Source: Zeimonas sp003577305
GTDB taxonomy: Bacteria > Pseudomonadota > Gammaproteobacteria > Burkholderiales > Burkholderiaceae_E
Direction: 5' to 3'
NCBI GenBank assembly: GCA_030263385.1
Contig: SZOX01000004.1
Span: 248,001-312,000 of the forward strand
DNA length: 64,000 nucleotides
Below the pieces are notes generated by a model. The model was not told where the DNA came from and did no database searches. It saw only the letters and a list, made by a program, of their open reading frames with translations. The stretch's first letter is position 1. Each line of letters opens with the position of its first letter. Both the position numbers and the translations under genes were made by a program. Of this stretch, positions 7,340 through 15,351 are shown piece by piece.

Positions 7340-9244
7340 CTACCCCGGATAGTCCAGCGCCAGCCGCTGCTGGAGCAGGCGCGCCTCGCGGAAGGCCTCC
7401 TTGAGGATGCGACGATCGAGTGTCGACAAGGTGCGGGTGTCGAGCACGTTCGGGTTGCCTTCCTGCCCCGCCTGATCGCTGTGCTGCGCACGCAACCGCA
7501 GGCTCTGCAGGAACTGGAATGAGTCGATCCAGTTGCGCACCTCGCGCGGCAGCGCCACCGCGGCCTCGGCGAGCGCCTCGAAGCGCTGCACGGTGCCGGT
7601 GGCACGAATGTCGTTGGCGAGCGCGAGCAGCCGCGCGGCATCGACGAACGGCACGGTGCCGTTCATCTTCAGGTCGACCGTCACGGCTTCGCGTCCGAAC
7701 AGCGTCTCGAAGACGCCCGACGCCCAGGATTGCGGCGGCCCGTTGCGCAGCGCGTTGTCGCTCATCTGCTTGAGAAAGCGCGGGACCGCGGCCGCCAGCG
7801 GTGCGACGTGATCGCGAAGCGCGAGCGCCAGCGACGGATCGCCCGCCAGCGCCCGGAAGTCGAAGAAGATGTTGGCATTGAGCAGGCTCTGCGGGTCGCC
7901 GCGCTCGATCCAGCCCTCGAACAACGCCTTCCACTGCGACAGGGTCAGGCACCACTTCGGGTTGCCGGCCATGATCCCGCCCTTGCACAGCGGGTAGCCG
8001 CAGGCATCGAGCCCCTGGTTGACCGCCTGGGCGAACACGAGCAGCGCATCGATCGACTCCGCGAAGTCGTCGGCCACGATCAGGCCGTTGTCCTGGTCCG
8101 AGGCGATCGTCTGCTCCTCGCGCCCTTCGCTGCCCAGCGCGAGCCAGCAGACGCGCTCGAGCGGCACCCCGTGCTCGGCGGCCTTCAGTTCGATCAGCCG
8201 CACCGCGAGCTGGTCGTTCAGGCGGCTGATCAGCCGGGTGATGAAGGCGGCCGACACGCCTTGCGCGACCAGTGCGCGCGACCACTGGCGAATGTCGGAA
8301 GCCGGCAGCTTCAGCTCCTCGACGCTGGCCGCGCGGCCGATCGCGTCGCCGATCTGGTTCATGCTGCGCCGCTGCAGCACGAACAGGTCGCGCTCGGCGA
8401 CCACCCCGGCCAGGCGCCCCGCGCGCATCACCGGGATGTGCCGGATCGTGCGGTCGGCCATCACCAGCATCGCCTCGCCGACGGTGTCGCCCACGTCCAT
8501 CGTCACCACGGGCGCGCTCATCACGCCGCGCACCGGCTCGTCGAGCGAGCGTCGGGGCAGCACCACCCGGCCGAGCACGTCGTGACGGGTGAAGATGCCC
8601 GTCACCCTGTCGCGCTGCCCCGGATCGGGCTCCATCACGATGATCGCGCCGACGCGTTCGCGCTCCATGCGCTCGAACACCGCACGCAGGCTCTCGTCGG
8701 GCCCGCAGGTGACCGGCGCGCGGCCGAGCAGCGACTCGAGCGGGGCCTGGATCGAGCGCCAGTGGGTGGAGCCGGCGGCATAGCTCGCCTGCAGCGCCTG
8801 GTGCGAGAGGTCGAGCAGACTGCCCATGCGGCGCTTGCAGAAATCGAGGAAGACCGCACTGCGCTGCAGCAGCTGGTCGAAGCGAGCCTTGGGCAGGAGC
8901 CAGCAGAACACGTCGCCGGCCGCGCGGTAGGTGGACATCACCGGCCGCTGCGCCATCAGCGCGCTGACCGGCAGCAACTCGCCGGGCACGCGCTGCACCA
9001 TCGGCTCGAGGTCGGCCCCGGTTCGGTCGGGGCGGCGGCGCAGGCCTTCGACCAGACCCTGCTTGACGATGAAGCAGGCGCCCGGCACGCCGTCTTCGGG
9101 CCCGATCAGCACTTCGCCGCGTGCGTAATAGGCAAGCTCGACGTTTGCGGCGACGAACTCGACGTCGGCGGCCTCCATCTGCGAGAACGGCGGATGTTCC
9201 TTCAGGAACTGCGCGATGCCGGCGGTGACGGTGCTCGATGCCAT
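7340..9244 (-). CDS. cNMP-binding / CBS-pair / DUF294 nucleotidyltransferase-like protein
   Basis: The product is 634 residues. An N-terminal cyclic-nucleotide-binding-like domain (about 15-130) is followed by a CBS pair (about 165-285), a DUF294 putative nucleotidyltransferase domain with LGSEGREEQ and SDQDNGLIV, and a DUF294 C-terminal substrate-binding region. The last two domains resemble the GlnD-type nucleotidyltransferase fold, with Asp residues in SDQDN fitting metal binding. The protein is probably cytoplasmic and nucleotide-responsive. Related genes occur beside acetate or solute transporters and DnaQ-like exonucleases; here the exonuclease follows directly. The target protein is unknown. 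Confidence 0.82.
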   Translation of the reverse strand: MASSTVTAGIAQFLKEHPPFSQMEAADVEFVAANVELAYYARGEVLIGPEDGVPGACFIVKQGLVEGLRRRPDRTGADLEPMVQRVPGELLPVSALMAQRPVMSTYRAAGDVFCWLLPKARFDQLLQRSAVFLDFCKRRMGSLLDLSHQALQASYAAGSTHWRSIQAPLESLLGRAPVTCGPDESLRAVFERMERERVGAIIVMEPDPGQRDRVTGIFTRHDVLGRVVLPRRSLDEPVRGVMSAPVVTMDVGDTVGEAMLVMADRTIRHIPVMRAGRLAGVVAERDLFVLQRRSMNQIGDAIGRAASVEELKLPASDIRQWSRALVAQGVSAAFITRLISRLNDQLAVRLIELKAAEHGVPLERVCWLALGSEGREEQTIASDQDNGLIVADDFAESIDALLVFAQAVNQGLDACGYPLCKGGIMAGNPKWCLTLSQWKALFEGWIERGDPQSLLNANIFFDFRALAGDPSLALALRDHVAPLAAAVPRFLKQMSDNALRNGPPQSWASGVFETLFGREAVTVDLKMNGTVPFVDAARLLALANDIRATGTVQRFEALAEAAVALPREVRNWIDSFQFLQSLRLRAQHSDQAGQEGNPNVLDTRTLSTLDRRILKEAFREARLLQQRLALDYPG

Positions 9245-9360
9245 GTGCGGAACCCTGCGCCTGGAAACACGCTCAGCCGGCGGTGCGGGCGGCGCTGTTC
9301 GGGAGCACTGCCGGGCAGCGCGCCACGCCCGCGGCGCGCGCCGCCGGCGCCGATGCGCCG

Positions 9361-10274
9361 ATGAAGCCTGCCGGCACGATCGTCACGTTGCTCCGCTTCG
9401 CCATCGCCCCCTGCTTCGCCATCGCCCCCTTCCTGTGCGGCATCCTAGCATCCGGCCAGTCCGGAATTGCACTCGCTTCGGCCTTCGCGGTCGCCAGCGC
9501 CCCCGTGGCCGCGCAGACGGTCGTCAGGATCGGCCACGTCGCGCCGATGACCGGCGGCATCGCCCGCCTGGGCAAGGACAACGATCTGGGCGCCAAGCTC
9601 GCCGTCGAGGAACTGAACGCGAAGAAGATCACGATCGGCGGCAAGCAGGTCAGCTTCGAATTGCTCTCCGAAGACGACGCGGCCGATCCGAAGCAGGGCA
9701 CCGCGGCCGCGCAGAAGCTGGTCGACGCCGCAGTGGTGGGCGTCGTCGGACACCTGAACTCGGGCACTTCGATTCCCGCATCGCGCATCTACAGCGAGGC
9801 CGGCATCCCGCAGGTCTCGCCATCGTCGACCGCGCCCAAGTACACCCGGCAGGGCTTCAAGACCACCTTCCGCGTGGTGGCCTCATCGACGACCGCACCG
9901 CGCATGGCCAGGGCGTGGCCGACGAGTTCCGGAAGTCGGCGAAGGCAGGGTCGTGTGCGCCGAAGCCGGAGGGGTCGCCGCGGACAGGGTCGCGGTCATG
10001 GAGGCGTTCAGGAAGCACTTCGAGGAGAAGCACGGCGTCGAGGTGCGACTGTATGCGCCCTACGTCTACGACGCGGTCAACGTGCTCGTGGCGGCGATGC
10101 AGACGGCCGACTCGACCGACCCGAAGAAAATACCTGCCGGAGCTGGCGAAGATCCGGTACGACGGCGTGACGGGCACGATCGCGTTCGACCGGCGCGGCG
10201 ACATCAAGGACGGCTCGCTGACGCTCTACACCTTCAGGGAAGGCAGGAAGACGCAGCTGATGGTCACCAGGTGA
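9361..10274 (+). pseudogene. Decayed branched-chain amino-acid ABC transporter substrate-binding protein (LivK-like)
   Basis: An ATG at 9361 begins a signal peptide and a clear periplasmic binding-protein N-terminus (VVRIGHVAPMTGGIARLGKD ... GVVGHLNSGTSIPASRIY ... GIPQVSPSSTAP). After FKTTFRVV (about 9880) the homology jumps to another frame at DDRTAHGQGVADEF, with roughly twenty or more codons missing. At about 9940 a second, larger deletion joins it to a third frame (EGRVVCAEAGG ... YAPYVYDAVNVLV). A one-base gain in an A-run at about 10125-10130 then restores the second frame for YLPELAKIRYDGVTGTIAF and the natural end. With three frame breaks no functional protein is expected. No LivHMGF genes are nearby. 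Confidence 0.88.
9395..9430 (+). repeat. 18-bp tandem duplication in the signal-peptide region of the LivK-like pseudogene
   Basis: Two perfect adjacent copies (9395-9412 and 9413-9430) begin GCTTCGCCATCG. They are in frame and encode the repeated FAIAPC/FAIAPF hydrophobic segment, lengthening the signal peptide. Confidence 0.8.
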
Positions 10275-10310
10275 GCAGCGGCGCCCCGCGCGCGGGGCCC
10301 CGCTGCCGCC

Positions 10311-10340
10311 GCAGCTTCGCGGAGTACTGCGCGAAGCTGC
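10311..10340. terminator. Perfect 11-bp stem between convergent LivK relic and ppsA
   Basis: GCAGCTTCGCG (10311-10321) and CGCGAAGCTGC (10330-10340) pair perfectly around an 8-nt loop. There is no U-tract directly after it, so it may act together with the adjacent hairpin or as an RNA-stabilising end. Confidence 0.5.
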
Positions 10341-10344
10341 CAGG

Positions 10345-10364
10345 AGGGCTCCTGCGGGAGCCCT
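10345..10364. terminator. Terminator-type hairpin downstream of ppsA
   Basis: AGGGCTCC-TGCG-GGAGCCCT is a perfect 8-bp stem with a 4-nt loop. A pyrimidine-rich CTTCGTCCTCTTCGTTT follows on the plus strand. It lies 16 bp beyond the ppsA stop and could serve both convergent transcripts. Confidence 0.55.
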
Positions 10365-10380
10365 CTTCGTCCTCTTCGTT

Positions 10381-12780
10381 TCAGCGCGCCCCGCCGCCGG
10401 CCAGTTGCTGCCAGGTGGCGATCACCGTGTCGGGATTCAGCGAAATCGAGCCGATGCCCTGCTCCATCAGCCACTGGGCCAGGTCGGGATGGTCGGACGG
10501 CCCCTGCCCGCAGATGCCCACGTACTTGCCGGCCGAGCGGCAGGCGCCGATCGCGCGCTCGAGCAGCATCTTCACCGCCGGATCGCGCTCGTCGAAGCCC
10601 TCGGCGACCAGGCCGGAATCGCGGTCCAGGCCGAGCGTGAGCTGCGTGAGGTCGTTCGAGCCGATCGAGAAGCCGTCGAAGTACTGCAGGAACTCCTCGG
10701 CGAGCAGCGCGTTCGAGGGCAGTTCGCACATCATGATGAGCCGCAGGCCCGCCTCGCCGCGACGCAGCCCGTTGCTGGCGAGCAGGTCGACCACCCCGGC
10801 CGCCTCCTTCGTCGTGCGCACGAACGGCACCATCAGCTCGACGTTGACGAGCCCCATCTGCTCGCGCACCCTGCGCATCGCCTGGCACTCGAGCTCGAAG
10901 CAGTCGCGGAAACTCTCGGCGATGTAGCGCGAAGCGCCGCGAAAACCGAGCATCGGGTTTTCCTCTTCGGGCTCGTAGCGCGAGCCGCCGATCAGCTTGC
11001 GGTACTCGTTCGACTTGAAGTCGGACAGGCGCACGATCACCGGCTTCGGCCAGAAGGCGGCGGCGATCGTCGCCACGCCCTCGGCCAGGCGCTCGACGTA
11101 GAAGGCGCGCGGCGTCGCGTGGCCGCGCGCCACGCTCTCGACCGCCTTCTTCAGTTCGGCATCGACGTTCGGATAGTCGAGGATCGCCTTGGGGTGAATG
11201 CCGATGTTGTTGTTGATGATGAATTCGAGCCGGGCCAGGCCGACGCCGTCGTTGGGCAACTGCGCGAACTCGAAGGCGAGCGTCGGATTGCCCACGTTGA
11301 CCATGACCTTGACCGGCAGTTCGGGCATCGCGCCGGCGTCGAACTCGGTGACCTCGGTTTCGAGCAGGCCGTCGTAGATGTAGCCGGTGTCGCCTTCGGC
11401 GCACGACACCGTGACCAGCGACTCGTCGCGCAGCCTGCGGGTGGCGTCACCACAGCCGACCACCGCCGGAATGCCCAGTTCGCGCGCGATGATCGCCGCG
11501 TGGCAGGTGCGCCCGCCGCGGTCGGTGACGATCGCCGCCGCGCGCTTCATCACCGGCTCCCAGTTCGGGTCGGTCATGTCGGTGACGAGCACGTCGCCGG
11601 GGCGAACCCGCTCCATGTCGGCGGCGTCGGCCACCACGCGCACGCGGCCGGCGCCGACCTTCTGGCCGATTGCGCGCCCCGAGGCGAGCACGTCCGAGCT
11701 TCCCTTGAGCCGGTAGCGCTGCTGGCGCCGCTCGCCCTGCAGCGACTTCACCGTCTCCGGGCGCGCCTGCAGGATGTAGAGCTTGCCGTCGCGGCCGTCC
11801 TTGCCCCATTCGATGTCCATCGGCCGGCCATAGTGTTTCTCGATGATCACCGCGTAGCGCGCCAGCTCGATCACGTCGTCGTCGCCGAGCGAATAGCGGT
11901 TGCGCATGTCGGCCGGGGTGTCGACGGTGCGCACGGTGCGCCCGGCCGCGGCATCGCCGCCCTCGTCTCCGGCAAAGCCCATGCGGATCAGCTTCGAGCC
12001 CAGCTCGCGCCGGATGATCGGGAACTTGCCCGCCGCGAGCATCGGCTTGTGCACGAAGAACTCGTCGGGGTTCACCGCACCCTGTACGACCGTCTCGCCC
12101 AGCCCGTAAGAGCTGGTGATGAACACCGCGTCGGGGAACCCCGATTCGGTGTCGATCGTGAACATGACGCCCGAACTGGCGAGGTCGCTGCGCACCATGC
12201 GCTGGATGCCCGCCGACAGTGCCACTTCGCCGTGCGCGAAGCCCTTGTGCACCCGATAGGAGATCGCGCGGTCGTTGTACAGCGAAGCGAAGACGTGGCG
12301 GACCCGCTCGAGCACCGCATCGATGCCGTTGACGTTGAGGAAGGTCTCCTGCTGGCCGGCAAACGAGGCGTCGGGCAGGTCTTCGGCAGTGGCCGACGAG
12401 CGCACCGCCACCGAGATCGGGCCGCCCGACTCCTGGACCATCCGCTCGTAGTGGCGACGGATCTCGCGCTCGAGCGCCGCCGGCAGCGGCGCCGCGACGA
12501 TCCAGCCGCGGATCTCGGCGCCGCACTCGGCCAGCGCCTTCACGTCTTCGGTGTTCAGCCCGCGCAGCCGCGCATCGATGCGCCCGGTGAGGTCGCTCTC
12601 GCGCAGGAACTCACGATACGCGTGTGCGGTGGTCGCGAAGCCGCCGGGCACGCGCACCCCGGAAGCGGCCAGCTGGCTGATCATCTCGCCCAGCGACGCG
12701 TTCTTCCCCCCGACCGAATCGACATCGGTCATGCGCAGTTCTTCGAAGGGGACGACGAGTCGTCCTTCGTGTTGGCTCAT
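10381..12780 (-). CDS. ppsA: Phosphoenolpyruvate synthase
   Basis: The enzyme converts pyruvate, ATP and water to PEP, AMP and phosphate, the first gluconeogenic step. I chose the ATG at 12780 (799 residues, MSQHEGRLVVPFEELRM), which fits family N-termini near LRMTDVDSVGGKNASLGEM. An N-terminal ATP-grasp domain is followed by the phosphohistidine domain with the swivelling His (GGRTCHAAIIARELGIPAVV, about 410-430) and a C-terminal PEP-binding barrel (IGSNDLTQLTLGLDRDSG, CGQGPSDHPD). It is divergent from ppsR, whose product regulates it by phosphorylation. Confidence 0.97.
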   Translation of the reverse strand: MSQHEGRLVVPFEELRMTDVDSVGGKNASLGEMISQLAASGVRVPGGFATTAHAYREFLRESDLTGRIDARLRGLNTEDVKALAECGAEIRGWIVAAPLPAALEREIRRHYERMVQESGGPISVAVRSSATAEDLPDASFAGQQETFLNVNGIDAVLERVRHVFASLYNDRAISYRVHKGFAHGEVALSAGIQRMVRSDLASSGVMFTIDTESGFPDAVFITSSYGLGETVVQGAVNPDEFFVHKPMLAAGKFPIIRRELGSKLIRMGFAGDEGGDAAAGRTVRTVDTPADMRNRYSLGDDDVIELARYAVIIEKHYGRPMDIEWGKDGRDGKLYILQARPETVKSLQGERRQQRYRLKGSSDVLASGRAIGQKVGAGRVRVVADAADMERVRPGDVLVTDMTDPNWEPVMKRAAAIVTDRGGRTCHAAIIARELGIPAVVGCGDATRRLRDESLVTVSCAEGDTGYIYDGLLETEVTEFDAGAMPELPVKVMVNVGNPTLAFEFAQLPNDGVGLARLEFIINNNIGIHPKAILDYPNVDAELKKAVESVARGHATPRAFYVERLAEGVATIAAAFWPKPVIVRLSDFKSNEYRKLIGGSRYEPEEENPMLGFRGASRYIAESFRDCFELECQAMRRVREQMGLVNVELMVPFVRTTKEAAGVVDLLASNGLRRGEAGLRLIMMCELPSNALLAEEFLQYFDGFSIGSNDLTQLTLGLDRDSGLVAEGFDERDPAVKMLLERAIGACRSAGKYVGICGQGPSDHPDLAQWLMEQGIGSISLNPDTVIATWQQLAGGGAR

Positions 12781-12826
12781 GGGACAGTCCTGACATGGTT
12801 GGAGATTGTTTCGCGAAGTTCGGGTA

Positions 12827-12832
12827 ATTTTA
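12827..12832 (-). promoter_or_regulatory. Possible -10 box for ppsA
   Basis: TAAAAT on the minus strand, five of six consensus bases, lies 46 nt before the ppsA ATG in the only AT-rich part of the 134-bp ppsA-ppsR intergenic region. No convincing -35 is seen. Confidence 0.35.
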
Positions 12833-12914
12833 GCGCTCGCGAGGCCTGCGCGCGGTTCGCAGGGCTCTCTCCAGCCGCCGCCCGGCGGTCGGCAATCCAC
12901 CCGGGAACCTGCAG

Positions 12915-13745
12915 ATGCCCGATTCAGGCAGCGAGAACTACGACCGGACCGTCTTCTACGTCTCCGACGGTACCGGCGTGACCGCCGAAACCTTCGGCCA
13001 CTCGCTGCTCACGCAGTTCGAACAACTGCGCCTGCGCGAAGTGCGCCTGCCGTTCGTCGACTCGGTGGACAAGGCGCGCCAGGCGGTCGAGCGCATCGAC
13101 CGGCAGGCGCTGCTCGATCGCCACCGCCCGATCGTGTTCAGCACGCTGGTCGACGCGTCGATCAACGACGTGGTGCGGCTGGCCAACTGCCGTTTCCTCG
13201 ACCTGTTCGCCACTTTCGTCGAACCGCTCGAGAGCGAGTTCGGCGTGCGCTCGACGCACACCATCGGCCGCTCGCACGCGGCGATCGACACCGAGGCCTA
13301 CCAGCGGCGCATCGCGGCGATCAATTACTCGCTCGCGCACGACGACGGGCAGCTGCACGCCGATCTCGCGAACGCCGAGGTGATCCTGATCGGCGTGTCG
13401 CGCAGCGGGAAGACGCCCACCAGCCTGTACCTGGCGATGCAGCACGGCGTGCGCGCCGCCAACTACCCGCTGATTCCCGACGACTTCGAGCGCCGCCGCC
13501 TGCCCGAGGTGCTGTATCGATACAAGTCCAGACTGTTCGGCCTGTCGATCGCGCCCGAGCGGCTGGCCGAGATCCGCAACGAGCGCCGCCCCGGCAGCCG
13601 CTATGCCTCGATCGAAAACTGCCGCTACGAGGTGGAAGAGGCCGAGGCGATGATGCGCCGGGAAGGCATCCGCTGGCTGTCCTCGACGACCAAGTCGATC
13701 GAGGAGATCGCGGTAACGATCCTGCAGGAACTCCAGCATCACTGA
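12915..13745 (+). CDS. ppsR: PEP synthase regulatory protein (bifunctional kinase/pyrophosphorylase)
   Basis: This DUF299/PSRP protein inactivates PpsA by ADP-dependent threonine phosphorylation and reactivates it by phosphate-dependent removal. At 276 residues it has the family length. It opens with the family block RTVFYVSDGTGVTAETFGHS and has the P-loop GVSRSGKT at 160-167, followed by ANYPLIPDD. It is divergent from ppsA, the usual arrangement in betaproteobacteria. Its stop TGA abuts the palindromic element at 13745. Confidence 0.95.
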   Translation: MPDSGSENYDRTVFYVSDGTGVTAETFGHSLLTQFEQLRLREVRLPFVDSVDKARQAVERIDRQALLDRHRPIVFSTLVDASINDVVRLANCRFLDLFATFVEPLESEFGVRSTHTIGRSHAAIDTEAYQRRIAAINYSLAHDDGQLHADLANAEVILIGVSRSGKTPTSLYLAMQHGVRAANYPLIPDDFERRRLPEVLYRYKSRLFGLSIAPERLAEIRNERRPGSRYASIENCRYEVEEAEAMMRREGIRWLSSTTKSIEEIAVTILQELQHH

Positions 13746-13905
13746 GAACGTGTGAAGCAGTCATCCGCACCCGTCTTGCACGCCAGGAAGCGCCCGTGCT
13801 TCGTTGCAAGTGCTCGCCATATCGGCCGATATGGCTGCGCTTTGCGCCTCGCCCGGGCGCTTCCCGGCGTGCCTTCCGGGCGCGGCCGATTGCTTCACAC
13901 GTTCT
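13745..13905. repeat. 161-bp near-perfect palindromic element between convergent genes
   Basis: Three nested inverted repeats share one centre at about 13825. The outer arms (13745-13759 and 13891-13905) match for 15 of 15 bases. The middle arms (13779-13796 and 13854-13871) match for 17 of 18. The core 13816-13835 is a perfect 20-bp palindrome around CGGCCG. The sequence between arms is also partly complementary. The outer 12-mer AACGTGTGAAGC recurs after smpB (6641-6652). The element lies between convergent ppsR and the rRNA methyltransferase and supplies the last codons and stop of the latter. It could be a bidirectional terminator or a REP/MITE-like mobile palindrome. Confidence 0.85.
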
Positions 13906-14701
13906 GAGCCGCGGCGAGCCTCTGGCGCCGCTGTTCGTACAGGCAAAGCGCAGCGGCCACCCCGACGTTGAGCGATTCGACCACCGGACGCTGCGGGATC
14001 GCGATCGGGTTCACCGCAGGCCAGGTTCTCAGCCCCGCGTCCAGCCCCTGCCCCTCGTTGCCGAAGAGCCAGAGAGCGGGCGCGCTCAGGTCGGCGGCGT
14101 AGAGCGAGGTGGCCGCACCGGCCTCGGCCGCGCGCACCGCGACCGCGACGTGCGCGGGCAGCCACCCGGCATCGACTCCTTCGTGGATGTCGAGGTGGAA
14201 ATGGGCCCCCATCGCGGCGCGCAGCACTTTCGGGGACCAGCAGAATGCGGTTCCCGGCGACGCGAGGACGAGCCGCACGCCCACTGCCGCGCAGGTGCGC
14301 AGCATGCTGCCGACGTTGCCGGGATCCTGGATGCGATCGAGGTAGACCGCGTCTTCGGTCAGTCGAGGGGGCAGCGCCGGTCGTGGCGTCGGCACGATCG
14401 CCAGCAGGCCGCTGCCGTGCTCGAGCTGGCTGGCGCGCGCGTAGAGGCGGTCGTCGAGCACCGCCGGCGGCTCGGACAGGCGCGCCAGCAGCGCCCGCAC
14501 CTCGCCGGCGGCCAGCGCTCGCCGCGCGACGAACACCTGCAGGCCGCGCTCCCGGGCGCCGAAGCGATCGAGCCACGCCTGGACGAGGTGTGCGCCCTCG
14601 ATCACCGACAGCCCGTGACGCTTGCGCTCGCGGGCCGACGAGGCGAGCGCGAGCAGACGGCGAAAGCGCTCGTTCGCAGCCGAGACGATCTCGTCGCTCA
14701 T
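13895..14701 (-). CDS. TrmH/SpoU family RNA 2'-O-methyltransferase
   Basis: The product is 268 residues. An N-terminal substrate-binding region (SARERKRHGLSVIEGAHLV) is followed by the SPOUT knot: motif 1 LDRIQDPGNVGSMLRTCAAV, motif 2 ALWLFGNEGQGL and motif 3 IPQRPVVESLNVGVAAAL. The family methylates ribose in rRNA or tRNA with SAM; the target nucleotide here is not known. Its ATG overlaps the rnhB stop (ATGA), and the lpxB-rnhB-methyltransferase order is common in betaproteobacteria. The last residues (AQNV) and the stop are encoded inside the outer arm of the palindromic element, so the C-terminus may have been altered by it. Confidence 0.88.
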   Translation of the reverse strand: MSDEIVSAANERFRRLLALASSARERKRHGLSVIEGAHLVQAWLDRFGARERGLQVFVARRALAAGEVRALLARLSEPPAVLDDRLYARASQLEHGSGLLAIVPTPRPALPPRLTEDAVYLDRIQDPGNVGSMLRTCAAVGVRLVLASPGTAFCWSPKVLRAAMGAHFHLDIHEGVDAGWLPAHVAVAVRAAEAGAATSLYAADLSAPALWLFGNEGQGLDAGLRTWPAVNPIAIPQRPVVESLNVGVAAALCLYEQRRQRLAAAQNV

Positions 14702-15351
14702 CCGGCCCGCCCCCGGGCGAGCGCGCGCACCGGCGCGAAACTGCGGCGGTGCTCCTCGCACGGTCCGTGTTCGCGCAGCAACGCGAGGTGCTCGGCGGTG
14801 GGGTAGCCCTTGTGGCGGTCGAAGCGGTATTGGGGGAAGCGCTCGTGCAGCGCGAGCATCGCCTCGTCGCGCGCGCACTTGGCCAGGATCGATGCAGCCG
14901 AGATCGCCGGTTCGAACGCGTCGCCGCCCACCAGCGTCTGCACCAGGCAGCGCAGCCTGGGCGGACGGTTGCCGTCCACGCGCGCGAGCACCGGCTCGAT
15001 TGCAAGTCCGGCCACTGCGCGCTGCATTGCGAGCAGCGTGGCCTGCAGGATGTTTGCCGCATCGATTTCCGCCACGCTGGCGCTGGCGACGGCCCAGGCG
15101 AGCGCGCGCTCGCGGATTTCGCCCGCCAGCGCCTCGCGGCGCGTTGCCGACAGCGTCTTGGAGTCGCGCAGCCCGACAACCGGCGCCCGGACATCGAGAA
15201 TCACCGCGGCCGCGTACACCGGCCCGGCGAGCGGACCCCGCCCGGCTTCGTCGACGCCGCACATCGGTCCCGCGGGCGCCGGCAGCGCCAGCGCCAGTTG
15301 CGCGCTCGCAGCGCGGCCGCCGCGCGCGGCCCTGGCGACGCGCTCAGACAC
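14698..15351 (-). CDS. rnhB: Ribonuclease HII
   Basis: The enzyme cleaves RNA in RNA-DNA hybrids and single ribonucleotides in DNA. The GTG at 15351 overlaps the end of lpxB by 8 nt and gives 217 residues. Conserved motifs are CGVDEAGRGPLAGP (Asp/Glu pair), then VDGNRPP and SAASILAKCARDEAM. Other starts inside the Ala-rich N-terminus are possible, so the first 30 residues are uncertain. It lies downstream of lpxB, as in many proteobacteria. Confidence 0.93.
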   Translation of the reverse strand: MSERVARAARGGRAASAQLALALPAPAGPMCGVDEAGRGPLAGPVYAAAVILDVRAPVVGLRDSKTLSATRREALAGEIRERALAWAVASASVAEIDAANILQATLLAMQRAVAGLAIEPVLARVDGNRPPRLRCLVQTLVGGDAFEPAISAASILAKCARDEAMLALHERFPQYRFDRHKGYPTAEHLALLREHGPCEEHRRSFAPVRALARGRAG

